Shown here one piece after another: positions 1 to 6,373 of a stretch of 19,592 bases of DNA. The notes beneath the pieces were generated by a model. It made no database searches, was not told the origin of the DNA, and worked only from the letters and a program-made list of their open reading frames with translations. Numbering within the stretch: position 1 is the first letter of the stretch; every line of letters starts with the position of its first letter. The position numbers and the translations under genes were made by a program. Location of the stretch: contig JAICKM010000027.1 of the NCBI GenBank assembly GCA_025927935.1, positions 1-19,592 on the forward strand. Direction: 5' to 3'. Source of the DNA: Chloroflexia bacterium (GTDB taxonomy: Bacteria > Chloroflexota > Chloroflexia > QHBQ01 > JADMIH01).

Positions 1-93
1 ATATCCGCGCAGGAGATAGACCGCCAGCAGCACATTCAGGATCAGGATGGGCAGGTTTCTAACGGCGGAGGGAGACAGGAGGAACGAGTCCAT
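1..93 (-). CDS. N-terminus of an unidentified membrane protein (partial, runs off left edge)
   Basis: An ATG at 93 on the minus strand opens a frame with no stop to the window edge, giving 31 residues that begin MDSFLLSPSAV. Residues about 14-28 (PILILNVLLAVYLL) are a hydrophobic run, so this is probably a first transmembrane helix with a short cytoplasmic or extracytoplasmic head. No family can be named from so little. There is no clear Shine-Dalgarno sequence just upstream, which weakens the start call, but a plausible promoter lies about 80 bases upstream in the right direction (181-209). It lies downstream of the response regulator on the same strand, with a 242-base gap, so it is probably a separate transcript. 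The rest of the gene is outside the window. Confidence 0.5.
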   Translation of the reverse strand, partial: MDSFLLSPSAVRNLPILILNVLLAVYLLRGY

Positions 94-180
94 GGAGGGT
101 ACTGCTTTCTAAATTGGTGTGGGTGGTCCGCTCAGGGCCTGCGGGGCCAACGGCAGGCGGGCGGGGCGGTGCGCTTCTTT

Positions 181-209
181 ATGATACCCGCAGATCCTTG
201 GTGGCGCAA
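181..209 (-). promoter_or_regulatory. Candidate sigma-70-type promoter for the left-edge membrane protein
   Basis: Reading the minus strand, TTGCGC (204-209) and TATCAT (181-186) are 17 bases apart. The -10 box matches consensus at 5 of 6 positions and the -35 at only 3 of 6. It would give a leader of roughly 80 bases before the ATG at 93. Position and spacing are the main support. Confidence 0.3.
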
Positions 210-335
210 GTAACGCGCGGGGTATTCATGGCTCTGCGGCCTTATGCAGATGCGGCTTATAGCCAATCTTCACATTCTTCGCGGCGGGGTTGCGCGAGGC
301 GCGAGGAAGGCCGGCGGGCAGTGGAGCGGGGGATG

Positions 336-989
336 CTAGCGCGGGTTGGGGCCGCGGCGGGCGATGAGCGCCGCTTCCACGCGGTTGCGCACCTGCAACT
401 TTTGCAAGATGTTGGTCATGTAGTGCTTCACCGTCTTTTCGGTCAGGTGGAGTTGCAGGCCGATCTCTTTATTGCTCAAGCCGTTCGCCACACCTTCCAG
501 GATCTGGCGCTCACGGTCGGTCAGTTCGTTCAGCGGGTCCACGGCCGGGCGCGCGCCGGGCGCCACGCCGGTCATCTCGCGCAACAGGCTGGCGGCCAGC
601 GTCGGCGTCACATAGCTCTCTCCCGCGCAGACGGCGCGCAGGATGCGGGTCAACTCGCGGGCGGGCACGCCCTTCAGAATATAGCCGCGCGCCCCGGCCT
701 TGAGGCTTGCCAGCAGATCTTCCTCTTCCTCCGAGACGGTGAGCATGACGATGCGTGTCACGGGACAGGTGGCGGTGATGGTCTGCGCCGCCTGCAAGCC
801 GCTGCCCGGCATGTTCAGGTCAAGCAGGATCAGGTCGGGCAAGAGTTCTTGCGCGAGTTGCACCGCTTCGGCGGCGGAGGCGCCCTGGCCCGCCACTTCC
901 ATATCCGGCTCGGCAGTGAGGGTATAGGCCACCCCGGCCCGGAACAACGGGTGATCATCGACCAGGACAATCTGGATTTTATCGCTCAT
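336..989 (-). CDS. NarL/FixJ-family response regulator (receiver + LuxR-type HTH)
   Basis: A 217-residue two-component response regulator, a cytoplasmic transcription factor activated by phosphotransfer. The receiver domain (about residues 6-120) has the acidic pair D11-D12, the phospho-acceptor D57 in LLDLNMP, the switch residue T84 and K106 in YILKG. A LuxR/GerE helix-turn-helix fills residues about 152-213 (LTDRERQILEGVANGLSNKE, then TEKTVKHYMTNILQKL). Length and order are standard for the NarL family. The ATG at 989 has GGAG six bases upstream and overlaps the 3' end of the histidine kinase gene by 11 bases, so the two are co-transcribed and translationally coupled with the kinase first. 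The kinase next door is the expected partner. Target promoters are not known; the divergent region at 2407-2623 is the natural autoregulatory candidate. Confidence 0.93.
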   Translation of the reverse strand: MSDKIQIVLVDDHPLFRAGVAYTLTAEPDMEVAGQGASAAEAVQLAQELLPDLILLDLNMPGSGLQAAQTITATCPVTRIVMLTVSEEEEDLLASLKAGARGYILKGVPARELTRILRAVCAGESYVTPTLAASLLREMTGVAPGARPAVDPLNELTDRERQILEGVANGLSNKEIGLQLHLTEKTVKHYMTNILQKLQVRNRVEAALIARRGPNPR

Positions 990-2406
990 CTTGCGCTCCC
1001 AGGGCTAATTGGGCCGTGATTTTGGTACCGTAGCCGGGGGCGCTCTCGACGTGGAACACGCCGCCCAGGCTTTCGACCCGCTCCCGCATACCAACCAGGC
1101 CCAGGTGCTCTTGCGGGCCGGTTTCCACCGATCCGTCAAAGCCCGGCCCCTGATCGGCGATCTCCACCGTCAGGATACCACCCACACACTGCACCGCCAC
1201 CCGCTGCCCCTGGCCGCCCGCATGGCGGTAGGCGTTGGTCAACGCCTCCTGCACCAGCCGGTACAGGGTGATTTTCACCGGGAGCGAGACGGGCACCGTG
1301 GGACAGTCCAACTGGACTGTGGCCTTCGTTCCGGTCCGCCGTTCGTGCGTGCTCACGACGCGGCTCAGCGTCTCAGCCAGCGTCCAGTGCTCCATTTGCG
1401 GCAGGCCCAGGCCGCTGGAGATGGCGCGGACTTCCTGCATGGCCCGGCCCAGCGATCCCTGGATGATCTCCAGTTCTTCGGCCACCGCGGGTTGGGTGCT
1501 CACCGGTGGGGCGAGGTGGACCGGGGCGGCGTGGGCGATCACATGGTCCAGGCGCAGCAGGGCCAGTCCCAGTTCTTGCGCGGGGCCGTCGTGCAACTCG
1601 GCGCTGACCCGGCGCAGGAAGCGCTCGTTCAGCGCCGTGGTGCGCGCCGCCGCCCGGCGCACGCGGTCGTGCAAGGTCTCGTTCTGGGCCAGCAGCGTCT
1701 GCAACTGTGCCACCTGCTCGCTCAGCGTCGTCCGCTGGCGGCTGATGGTCCGGCTGGCGTCACGGACAAAGCCGGCCAGCAGCAGATACATCACCCCCGT
1801 GCAGACGCCGAACACCAGCCAGCTCCGCTGCTGCGCGGCGCCGATTTCGTTTTCCAGCTCGTCCACCGAGTAATAGAACTCGGCTACCGCGATGACATCC
1901 TCGGCGCCGGTTCGGCGCACGGGGCTATACATTTCCAGGAGCCGGCTCTGAGTGGCCCGCTCCAACACGTTCTCCGCATTGCTCAGGTTGCTGATTTCGG
2001 CGGCGACCTGGCCCCCGATAGCCATGGCGAGGCCGTCTTGCACGGGAAATTGCTTGCCGACCAGCGCGGTTTCCGGGCTGTACACGATGCGGCCCTGTTT
2101 GGTCCAGACTTTGAACGCGGCGACGTGGCGCCCGAACGCCGTTTGTTGGAGCAACTGATTCAGGTGGGCCACATGCTGGGGGCTGAGCGTATCGTGATCG
2201 GCCAGTTCTTGCAGATCGGGGCTGATGAAGCTGTCCACGTAGAGGGCGGTCGTGGCCGCGGTGCGGTGGACCACGCCCTCTTCGATCTGCTGGCCCACCC
2301 ACTCCCCGATGAGAAACATGCCGGCGGCCAGGATGACGAGGCTGGCGAGCATAAACCGCCCGGCCAGGCTGAGGCTATTCAAGCGCGTGCGTAGTCGTTG
2401 CCACAT
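979..2406 (-). CDS. NarL-type sensor histidine kinase (HisKA_3 family), membrane-bound
   Basis: A 475-residue sensor kinase, partner of the overlapping response regulator. Transmembrane helix 1 is at about residues 15-36 and helix 2 at about 195-214. Between them is an extracytoplasmic sensor region of about 160 residues with no signature I recognise. A coiled-coil-like linker leads to the HisKA_3 dimerisation helix with phospho-acceptor H272 in AELHDGPAQE. The ATPase domain shows the N box (LVQEALTNAYRHA), the G1 box (DQGPGFDG) and the G2 region (LGLVGMRERVESLGG). I chose the ATG at 2406, giving MWQRLRTRL. An in-frame ATG at 2460 exists, but the stretch between contains the likely -10 TATAGT, and an AGAAGGA sequence precedes 2406. 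The stimulus is unknown. Confidence 0.9.
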   Translation of the reverse strand: MWQRLRTRLNSLSLAGRFMLASLVILAAGMFLIGEWVGQQIEEGVVHRTAATTALYVDSFISPDLQELADHDTLSPQHVAHLNQLLQQTAFGRHVAAFKVWTKQGRIVYSPETALVGKQFPVQDGLAMAIGGQVAAEISNLSNAENVLERATQSRLLEMYSPVRRTGAEDVIAVAEFYYSVDELENEIGAAQQRSWLVFGVCTGVMYLLLAGFVRDASRTISRQRTTLSEQVAQLQTLLAQNETLHDRVRRAAARTTALNERFLRRVSAELHDGPAQELGLALLRLDHVIAHAAPVHLAPPVSTQPAVAEELEIIQGSLGRAMQEVRAISSGLGLPQMEHWTLAETLSRVVSTHERRTGTKATVQLDCPTVPVSLPVKITLYRLVQEALTNAYRHAGGQGQRVAVQCVGGILTVEIADQGPGFDGSVETGPQEHLGLVGMRERVESLGGVFHVESAPGYGTKITAQLALGAQDER

Positions 2407-2623
2407 AGGGGTGGTAATCCTTCTCTGGATACTATAACGGGGCGGGCCGGGGTCGCGCATCGGACTTTAGTCTAATGGACTGCCGACCAAGGTGGACGGA
2501 AGTCCGCGACGGGGGTCCGTTTTGCGGCGCCCGCTCCGGCAGTATGATAGGCAGTGTTGGATACCAGCGCTTACCGATATAGACCGGGGCCGGGCGCGGC
2601 CCTCACAAAACAGTGGAGAGATC
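2407..2623. promoter_or_regulatory. Divergent control region between kinase operon and sigma factor gene
   Basis: This 217-base gap must hold promoters for both directions. On the minus strand TATAGT (complement of 2431-2436) is a good -10 box about 25 bases before the kinase ATG, without a convincing -35. On the plus strand TATGAT (2543-2548) is a candidate -10 for the sigma gene, with only a weak -35. At 2462-2505 the motif GACT/AGTC recurs: GACT-TT-AGTC (2463-2472), AGTC-TAATG-GACT (2469-2481) and GGAC-N4-GTCC (2494-2505). These could be binding sites for the adjacent regulator, but that is inference. Confidence 0.35.
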
Positions 2624-3280
2624 ATGTTCCTGAATGCTACTTTGCCCGCCTCGCCGCCCGTTGCCGGGTCCTTGCCGGATGATGCCGCTCTGGTCGCCGG
2701 CCTGCACGGCGGCGACCCGCGGGCCGTGGAGCAAATGGTCGCGCAGTACAGCCCGGTGTTGTATCGCTTTGCGTATTACCAACTGCAAGATGTGATGCTG
2801 GCCGAGGATCTGGTGGCCGAGGTGTTTGTGCGGGTGATCGAAAAGGTGGGCGGCTATGTGCAGGGCAGCACGCCTTTCCAGGCGTGGCTCTTCCGCATTG
2901 CCCGCAACCTGGTCACCGATCACTACCGCAGCGTGAAACGGCGCCCGCAGGTGTCGTTCGAGCAATGGCTGGCCGCCGAGCCGGGAGCCGAACCGGGCGG
3001 GTGGGACAACGCGATTGACGGCCTGCCGTTGCGTGAGGAACTCCAGGCGGGCCTGCACATGCTGACGGAGGAACAGCGGCAGGTGATCATCTTGCACGTC
3101 ATCGAGGGGTGGGACATGCCGCAGGTGGCCCAACTCCTGGGCCGCAGCCTGCCGTCGGTCAAGAGCCTGTACTACCGGGGTATGGAATCGCTGCGCCGGG
3201 CGTTAAGCGCCCCGCCCGCGAAAGCCGTGCGCCCGGCGCGGGGATCCGTGTCCTTGCTGCTCGCCGCCGGCCCGGCCTGA
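2624..3280 (+). CDS. ECF-like RNA polymerase sigma factor
   Basis: A 218-residue sigma-70 family factor with only regions 2 and 4, so it belongs to the ECF type. Sigma-2 covers about residues 38-106 (YRFAYYQLQDVMLAEDLVAE, then PFQAWLFRIARNLVTDHYR). Sigma-4 covers about 143-195 (LTEEQRQVIILHVIEGWDMP, then GRSLPSVKSLYYRGMESLRR). A basic, Ala/Pro-rich tail of about 25 residues follows. The ATG at 2624 was chosen because GGAG sits five bases upstream; an upstream in-frame ATG (2492) would add 44 non-conserved residues covering the likely promoter. No anti-sigma factor follows: the next gene is convergent and ends at 3507. It stands divergent to a two-component operon, which may control it. Target promoters cannot be read from the window. 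Confidence 0.9.
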   Translation: MFLNATLPASPPVAGSLPDDAALVAGLHGGDPRAVEQMVAQYSPVLYRFAYYQLQDVMLAEDLVAEVFVRVIEKVGGYVQGSTPFQAWLFRIARNLVTDHYRSVKRRPQVSFEQWLAAEPGAEPGGWDNAIDGLPLREELQAGLHMLTEEQRQVIILHVIEGWDMPQVAQLLGRSLPSVKSLYYRGMESLRRALSAPPAKAVRPARGSVSLLLAAGPA

Positions 3281-3388
3281 TTCTTATCAATTTCTGCGCC
3301 GATTTTGTGGGTTTTCTGCACCTGGCGCGGCATAATAGTCAGCAAGGGAACGACGCTTCAAAAGGCTACTCCTCCTTCCTGAAGAACG

Positions 3389-3423
3389 ACAATCGCCGCG
3401 CGGTGGGCCAGCGCGGCGATTGT
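3389..3423. terminator. Bidirectional intrinsic terminator between convergent genes
   Basis: A perfect 13-bp inverted repeat (ACAATCGCCGCGC, 3389-3401, and its complement, 3411-3423) flanks a 9-base loop. The stem can be lengthened by G-T and mismatched pairs. On the plus strand it is followed by a T-rich run (TGTCTTT), and A-rich sequence precedes it, giving T-rich output on the minus strand. It lies between the ends of the sigma factor gene (3280) and the Re-citrate-synthase-like gene (3507) and can serve both. Confidence 0.75.
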
Positions 3424-3506
3424 TGTCTTTCCGCCGGCCCCCATCCGGTGCAGCCTGCATTTCCCAGGGAGCACAACCAGGGCCGGTAGCAGATGATCCG
3501 CCTGGA

Positions 3507-4859
3507 TTAATGGCGGCCTGCCGGGACAGCAGGATCGCCGGCCAGGGGCGCCTGGGGCGCGGGGATCTCCCGCCGCACCAGCGGCGCCACTTCCTCCCAC
3601 TCAATGCTCGTCTGCCGCCCGTTGTCGAACTCGGCGCTCATCCATCCATAGACGCGCAGCAAGCCCGGATCGTCCTTGGGCAGATCCCAGCCCAGGTGCT
3701 GGCGGATGAGGAAAATCAGGCCGGCCAGGCCGCTGTCCTTGGTCAGCGAAACTTCGAGCGGGCGGCCCAGCAATGCGGGCACGTTGAACGGAGCATACAT
3801 CCACCAGAACTTGTTGAGGCCGTCGGCATGGACGCCGGCCCGCGTGCGGTGGGCGTCGCGTCCATAGAGTGGGTATTTCGGCGGCAGGGGGTCGCCCAGC
3901 GCAGCATAGTAGTCGGACAGTTCGTTGAGCGCCGTGAAGTCCGGTTGGCGCTCGGCGAAGTAGCCCATGCCGCTGAGGTGGAGCAGGACGGCTTCGAGCG
4001 GGGCGTTGCCGGTGCGCTCGCCCTTGCCCAGGCTGGTGCCGTTGACGACCGCGCAGCCCGCGTGGACGGCGGCCAGGCAGTTGGCGACGACCAGCCAGGT
4101 ATCGTTATGCGGGTGGAACTCCAGATCTTCGGGGCGCAAGCCCATGGCGCGCAGGGTGTGGAAGATGCGCGGCACGCTGCGCGGCAGGGCCACGTCGTCA
4201 TAGGGCAGGCCCACGCCCATGGTGTCGCAGACGCGGAATTTGGGGCGCAGGTCGGGACCGTAGGGCGCGGTGATCTCCCGCACGGCCTCGATAAAGGGCT
4301 GCATGAACTCCATCGGGGCGCGGGTGGCGTCCTCCAGGTGCAGGCGGGGCCGGATGCCCGCGTCTACGGCGATCTGCACGGCCTCCAGATAAGTGCGGGC
4401 GGCCTGGTTGCGCCCGCCGGGGTGGAACTTATGGAAGGTGTGGTAATCGGAGGCCGAGGCCAGCATTCCGGTTTCGCGCACGCCCAGTTGGCGGATCAGG
4501 GCCACATCTTTGGCCGTGGCGCGGATCCAGGTCGTCGGCTCGATGGGCGCACCGGCCCGGTGGCGCTCCAGGGCGCCCTCCAGGGCCTGGCGGTCCGAGG
4601 CCCGGTAGACGAAGAACTCGGCCTGGCGGATGGCGCCGGAGTCGCCGGTGAAGCGGCAGAGGATATCGTAGATGCGCAGGCTCTGTTCGATGGTCAGCGG
4701 CAGGCCGCCTTGCTGGCCGTCGCGGTGGGTGGTTTCCGTGGTCCAGGCGGCGGGCGGCAGGGTGGCCGGTGGCTTGTCTGCCCACACATAGCGCGGAAAT
4801 GAGTCGCGCGGGAAGCTGTCCAGGTAATACTCAGGCGCGGATGGTTCCTTCATGATCAT
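3507..4859 (-). CDS. DRE-TIM metallolyase, Re-citrate synthase-like (isopropylmalate/homocitrate synthase superfamily)
   Basis: A 450-residue member of the HMGL-like superfamily, metal-dependent enzymes that condense acetyl-CoA with 2-oxoacids. Visible motifs: TTETTHRDGQQGG with the catalytic R46 and metal-binding D47; RETGMLASASDYH at about 128-140; HLEDATRA at about 174; CDTMGVG at about 211; metal-binding HPHND (H249, H251); and GKGERTGNAPLE at about 278-289. The blocks IRQAEFF, SASDYH, CDTMG and ALPRSVP are, from memory, characteristic of the branch containing clostridial Re-citrate synthase rather than LeuA or CimA, and no C-terminal LeuA regulatory domain is present. It would make citrate from oxaloacetate and acetyl-CoA; homocitrate or citramalate synthesis is not excluded. 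The ATG at 4859 has GGAGGG seven bases upstream and lies just downstream of a near-consensus promoter; earlier in-frame ATGs overlap that promoter. It is divergent from the citrate-synthase/HTH gene. Confidence 0.82.
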   Translation of the reverse strand: MIMKEPSAPEYYLDSFPRDSFPRYVWADKPPATLPPAAWTTETTHRDGQQGGLPLTIEQSLRIYDILCRFTGDSGAIRQAEFFVYRASDRQALEGALERHRAGAPIEPTTWIRATAKDVALIRQLGVRETGMLASASDYHTFHKFHPGGRNQAARTYLEAVQIAVDAGIRPRLHLEDATRAPMEFMQPFIEAVREITAPYGPDLRPKFRVCDTMGVGLPYDDVALPRSVPRIFHTLRAMGLRPEDLEFHPHNDTWLVVANCLAAVHAGCAVVNGTSLGKGERTGNAPLEAVLLHLSGMGYFAERQPDFTALNELSDYYAALGDPLPPKYPLYGRDAHRTRAGVHADGLNKFWWMYAPFNVPALLGRPLEVSLTKDSGLAGLIFLIRQHLGWDLPKDDPGLLRVYGWMSAEFDNGRQTSIEWEEVAPLVRREIPAPQAPLAGDPAVPAGRH

Positions 4860-4890
4860 GTTAGTGCCCTCCATGGCTTGGTGTTGACTC

Positions 4891-4920
4891 ATTATAGGCA
4901 TATGGGAAATATATTGTCAA
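4891..4920 (-). promoter_or_regulatory. Near-consensus sigma-70 promoter for the Re-citrate-synthase-like gene
   Basis: On the minus strand TTGACA (4915-4920) and TATAAT (4891-4896) are both perfect consensus hexamers, 18 bases apart. Transcription would start near 4884, giving a leader of about 25 bases that carries the GGAGGG ribosome binding site before the ATG at 4859. Confidence 0.8.
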
Positions 4921-4943
4921 TCTTGACGAGAGAATCAATATAT
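4909..4943. promoter_or_regulatory. Nested palindromes between divergent promoters (putative operator)
   Basis: The centre GTCAA-TC-TTGAC (4917-4927... 12 bases ending in the TTGAC of the plus-strand -35 box) is a palindrome with perfect 5-bp arms covering parts of both -35 boxes. An outer pair, ATATATTG (4909-4916) and CAATATAT (4936-4943), forms a second perfect 8-bp inverted repeat around it with a 19-base centre. Symmetric sites here could let one regulator, such as the adjacent HTH-citrate-synthase protein, control both genes. Binding is inference. Confidence 0.45.
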
Positions 4944-4951
4944 GCTATGGT
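4923..4951 (+). promoter_or_regulatory. Sigma-70 promoter for the HTH-citrate synthase gene
   Basis: On the plus strand TTGACG (4923-4928, 5 of 6 consensus) and TATGGT (4946-4951, 4 of 6) are separated by exactly 17 bases. The start would be near 4958, giving a leader of about 140 bases that includes the palindromic repeat at 4973-5039. The -35 box is only two bases from the -35 box of the opposite promoter. Confidence 0.65.
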
Positions 4952-4972
4952 GTGTATGCCGTATTGCGCGCC

Positions 4973-5039
4973 ACTCTGAGCCGAGCGAAGAGTCTCGTCG
5001 TGGCCCAAAGGAGACGAGATTCTTCGCTGCGCTCAGAAT
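4973..5039. repeat. REP-like imperfect palindromic repeat
   Basis: Two arms of about 27 bases (4973-4999 and 5013-5039) are inverted, imperfect copies around a 13-base centre. The right arm reads, on the minus strand, ATTCTGAGCGCAGCGAAGAA followed by TCTCGTC; the left arm differs at a few positions. From memory, CTGAGCG...GAAGAATCT repeats of this kind are dispersed in many bacterial genomes, Chloroflexota included. It lies in the 5' leader of the HTH-citrate-synthase gene and, as RNA, would form a long hairpin upstream of its ribosome binding site. Confidence 0.7.
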
Positions 5040-5098
5040 GACAGGGGATGTTGGGGCGATCGGGTGAGACTAGCACGTTGGGGAAAGGGGGACCGGGT

Positions 5099-6328
5099 AT
5101 GGCGGAAGCGCGGTATCTGACGGCGCGGGAGGCCAGCGCCCGGCTGGGCGTCAGCGCGGCCACGTTGTATGCGTATGTGAGCCGGGGGTTGATCCGGTCG
5201 GAGGCGGTGGCGAGCGACAGCCGCGTGCGCCGCTATCATGCCGAGGATGTACGCAAGCTGGTGGAGCGCAAGGAGCAGCGCCGCAATCCCGCGGGCGTGG
5301 CCCGCGCCGCGCTGCATTGGGGGGCGCCCGTGCTGGAGTCGGCGCTGACGCTAATCACCGAGGACAACCTGTACTATCGCGGCCACGATGTGCTGCACCT
5401 CAGCACGACGCGCGGCTTCGAGGAGGTGGCGGCGCTGCTCTGGACCGGGCGCTTCGAGACGGCGCCGGACCTGTTCGCGACGGCGACCGCCGATCCGGCG
5501 GCGCTGCGCGGCCTGGCGCACCTGGATGCCGAGATGGAGCCGTTGCAGCGGTGTGTGATCGCCCTGACCCTGGCCGAGGCGCGGGACCCGGCGGCCTACA
5601 CGCTCCAGCCGGAGGCCGGGACGGCGGCGGGCGCCCGCATCCTGCGCCTGATAGCGGCGGGGCTGAGCGGCGCGGCGGGTGGCGGTCCCATCGCACCGGG
5701 CCTGGCCGACCAGTGGGCCGGAGGGCGGCAGGGCGCGGCGGATCTGCTCAATGCCGCGCTGATCCTGTGCGCCGACCATGAACTCAACGCTTCGTCGTTT
5801 GCGGCGCGGGTCGTGGCTTCGGCGGATGTGCCGCTCTATAGCGTGGTCATCGCGGGGCTATCGGCGCTGCAAGGGGCCGCGCACCGGGGGCTGGCGGTGC
5901 GCGTGGCGACCCTGCTGCGGGAGATCGGAGAGCCGGAGCAGGCGGCGCGCGGCCTGGCCGAATGGCTGCGCCGCGGGGAGCGCATCCCCGGTTTTGGGCA
6001 CAAGCTGTATCCCCATGGCGACCCGCGCGCCCGGCACCTCCTGGCGCTTATCGCGGATGCCTATCCCGATGCGGAGCCGGTGCGCCTGACGGCGGCGATT
6101 AGCCAGGCGGCGGAGGATCTGATCCGGCGGCAGCCGAATATCGACTTTGCGCTGGCCGTGCTGGCGCAAGTGCTGGACCTGCCGCCGGACGCATCGCTAT
6201 CGCTGTTTGCGCTAGGCCGGACCGCGGGCTGGATCGCCCACGCGCTGGAGCAATATGCCCAGGGCACCCTGATCCGCCCGCGGGCCACCTATACCGGCGC
6301 GCCGATTGTCTCCGGCGGGCCGGAGTAG
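5099..6328 (+). CDS. Citrate synthase-family protein with N-terminal MerR/excisionase-like HTH
   Basis: A 409-residue fusion of a DNA-binding domain and a Si-type citrate synthase fold. Residues about 6-60 (YLTAREASARLGVSAATLYA, then SRGLIRSEAV and YHAEDVRKL) look like a MerR/excisionase helix-turn-helix. The rest aligns with type II citrate synthases: H227 in ADHELNAS (oxaloacetate binding), H262 in QGAAHRGLAV (position of the catalytic His of GPxHGGA), H301 in IPGFGHKLYPHGDPRA, D349 in PNIDFALA, and the C-terminal EQ...LIRPRATYTG. The catalytic triad is kept, but the usual HGG loop reads HRG. The synthase part is shorter than the classical enzyme. The start at 5099 has AAAGGGGGA upstream at good spacing. 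Similar HTH-citrate synthase proteins are known as a family of unproven function; it may be an enzyme, a metabolite-sensing regulator, or both. It probably acts on the promoter it shares with the divergent Re-citrate-synthase-like gene. Confidence 0.87.
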   Translation: MAEARYLTAREASARLGVSAATLYAYVSRGLIRSEAVASDSRVRRYHAEDVRKLVERKEQRRNPAGVARAALHWGAPVLESALTLITEDNLYYRGHDVLHLSTTRGFEEVAALLWTGRFETAPDLFATATADPAALRGLAHLDAEMEPLQRCVIALTLAEARDPAAYTLQPEAGTAAGARILRLIAAGLSGAAGGGPIAPGLADQWAGGRQGAADLLNAALILCADHELNASSFAARVVASADVPLYSVVIAGLSALQGAAHRGLAVRVATLLREIGEPEQAARGLAEWLRRGERIPGFGHKLYPHGDPRARHLLALIADAYPDAEPVRLTAAISQAAEDLIRRQPNIDFALAVLAQVLDLPPDASLSLFALGRTAGWIAHALEQYAQGTLIRPRATYTGAPIVSGGPE

Positions 6329-6373
6329 GGGGGCGGGGGCGTGGCTTTTGGCATGGCGGCTATTGGTGAGCCG

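Noticed and set aside
1009..2394. Long open frame antisense to the histidine kinase gene (similar long antisense frames at 3420-4802, 13993-15372 and 16305-17792)
   Set aside because: These are mirror frames of GC-rich genes: the opposite strand encodes recognisable proteins with intact motifs, and the antisense translations are His/Gln/Ala/Gly-rich with no family features.
3507..4859. Annotation as 2-isopropylmalate synthase (LeuA) or citramalate synthase
   Set aside because: The superfamily motifs are shared, but the conserved blocks around IRQAEFF, SASDYH and ALPRSVP fit the Re-citrate-synthase-like branch better, there is no C-terminal regulatory domain, and no leucine or isoleucine genes are nearby. 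Not fully excluded.
6311..6324. TCCGGC / GCCGGA inverted repeat at the end of the HTH-citrate synthase gene as a terminator
   Set aside because: It lies within the last codons, has a very small loop and is followed by G-rich rather than T-rich sequence.
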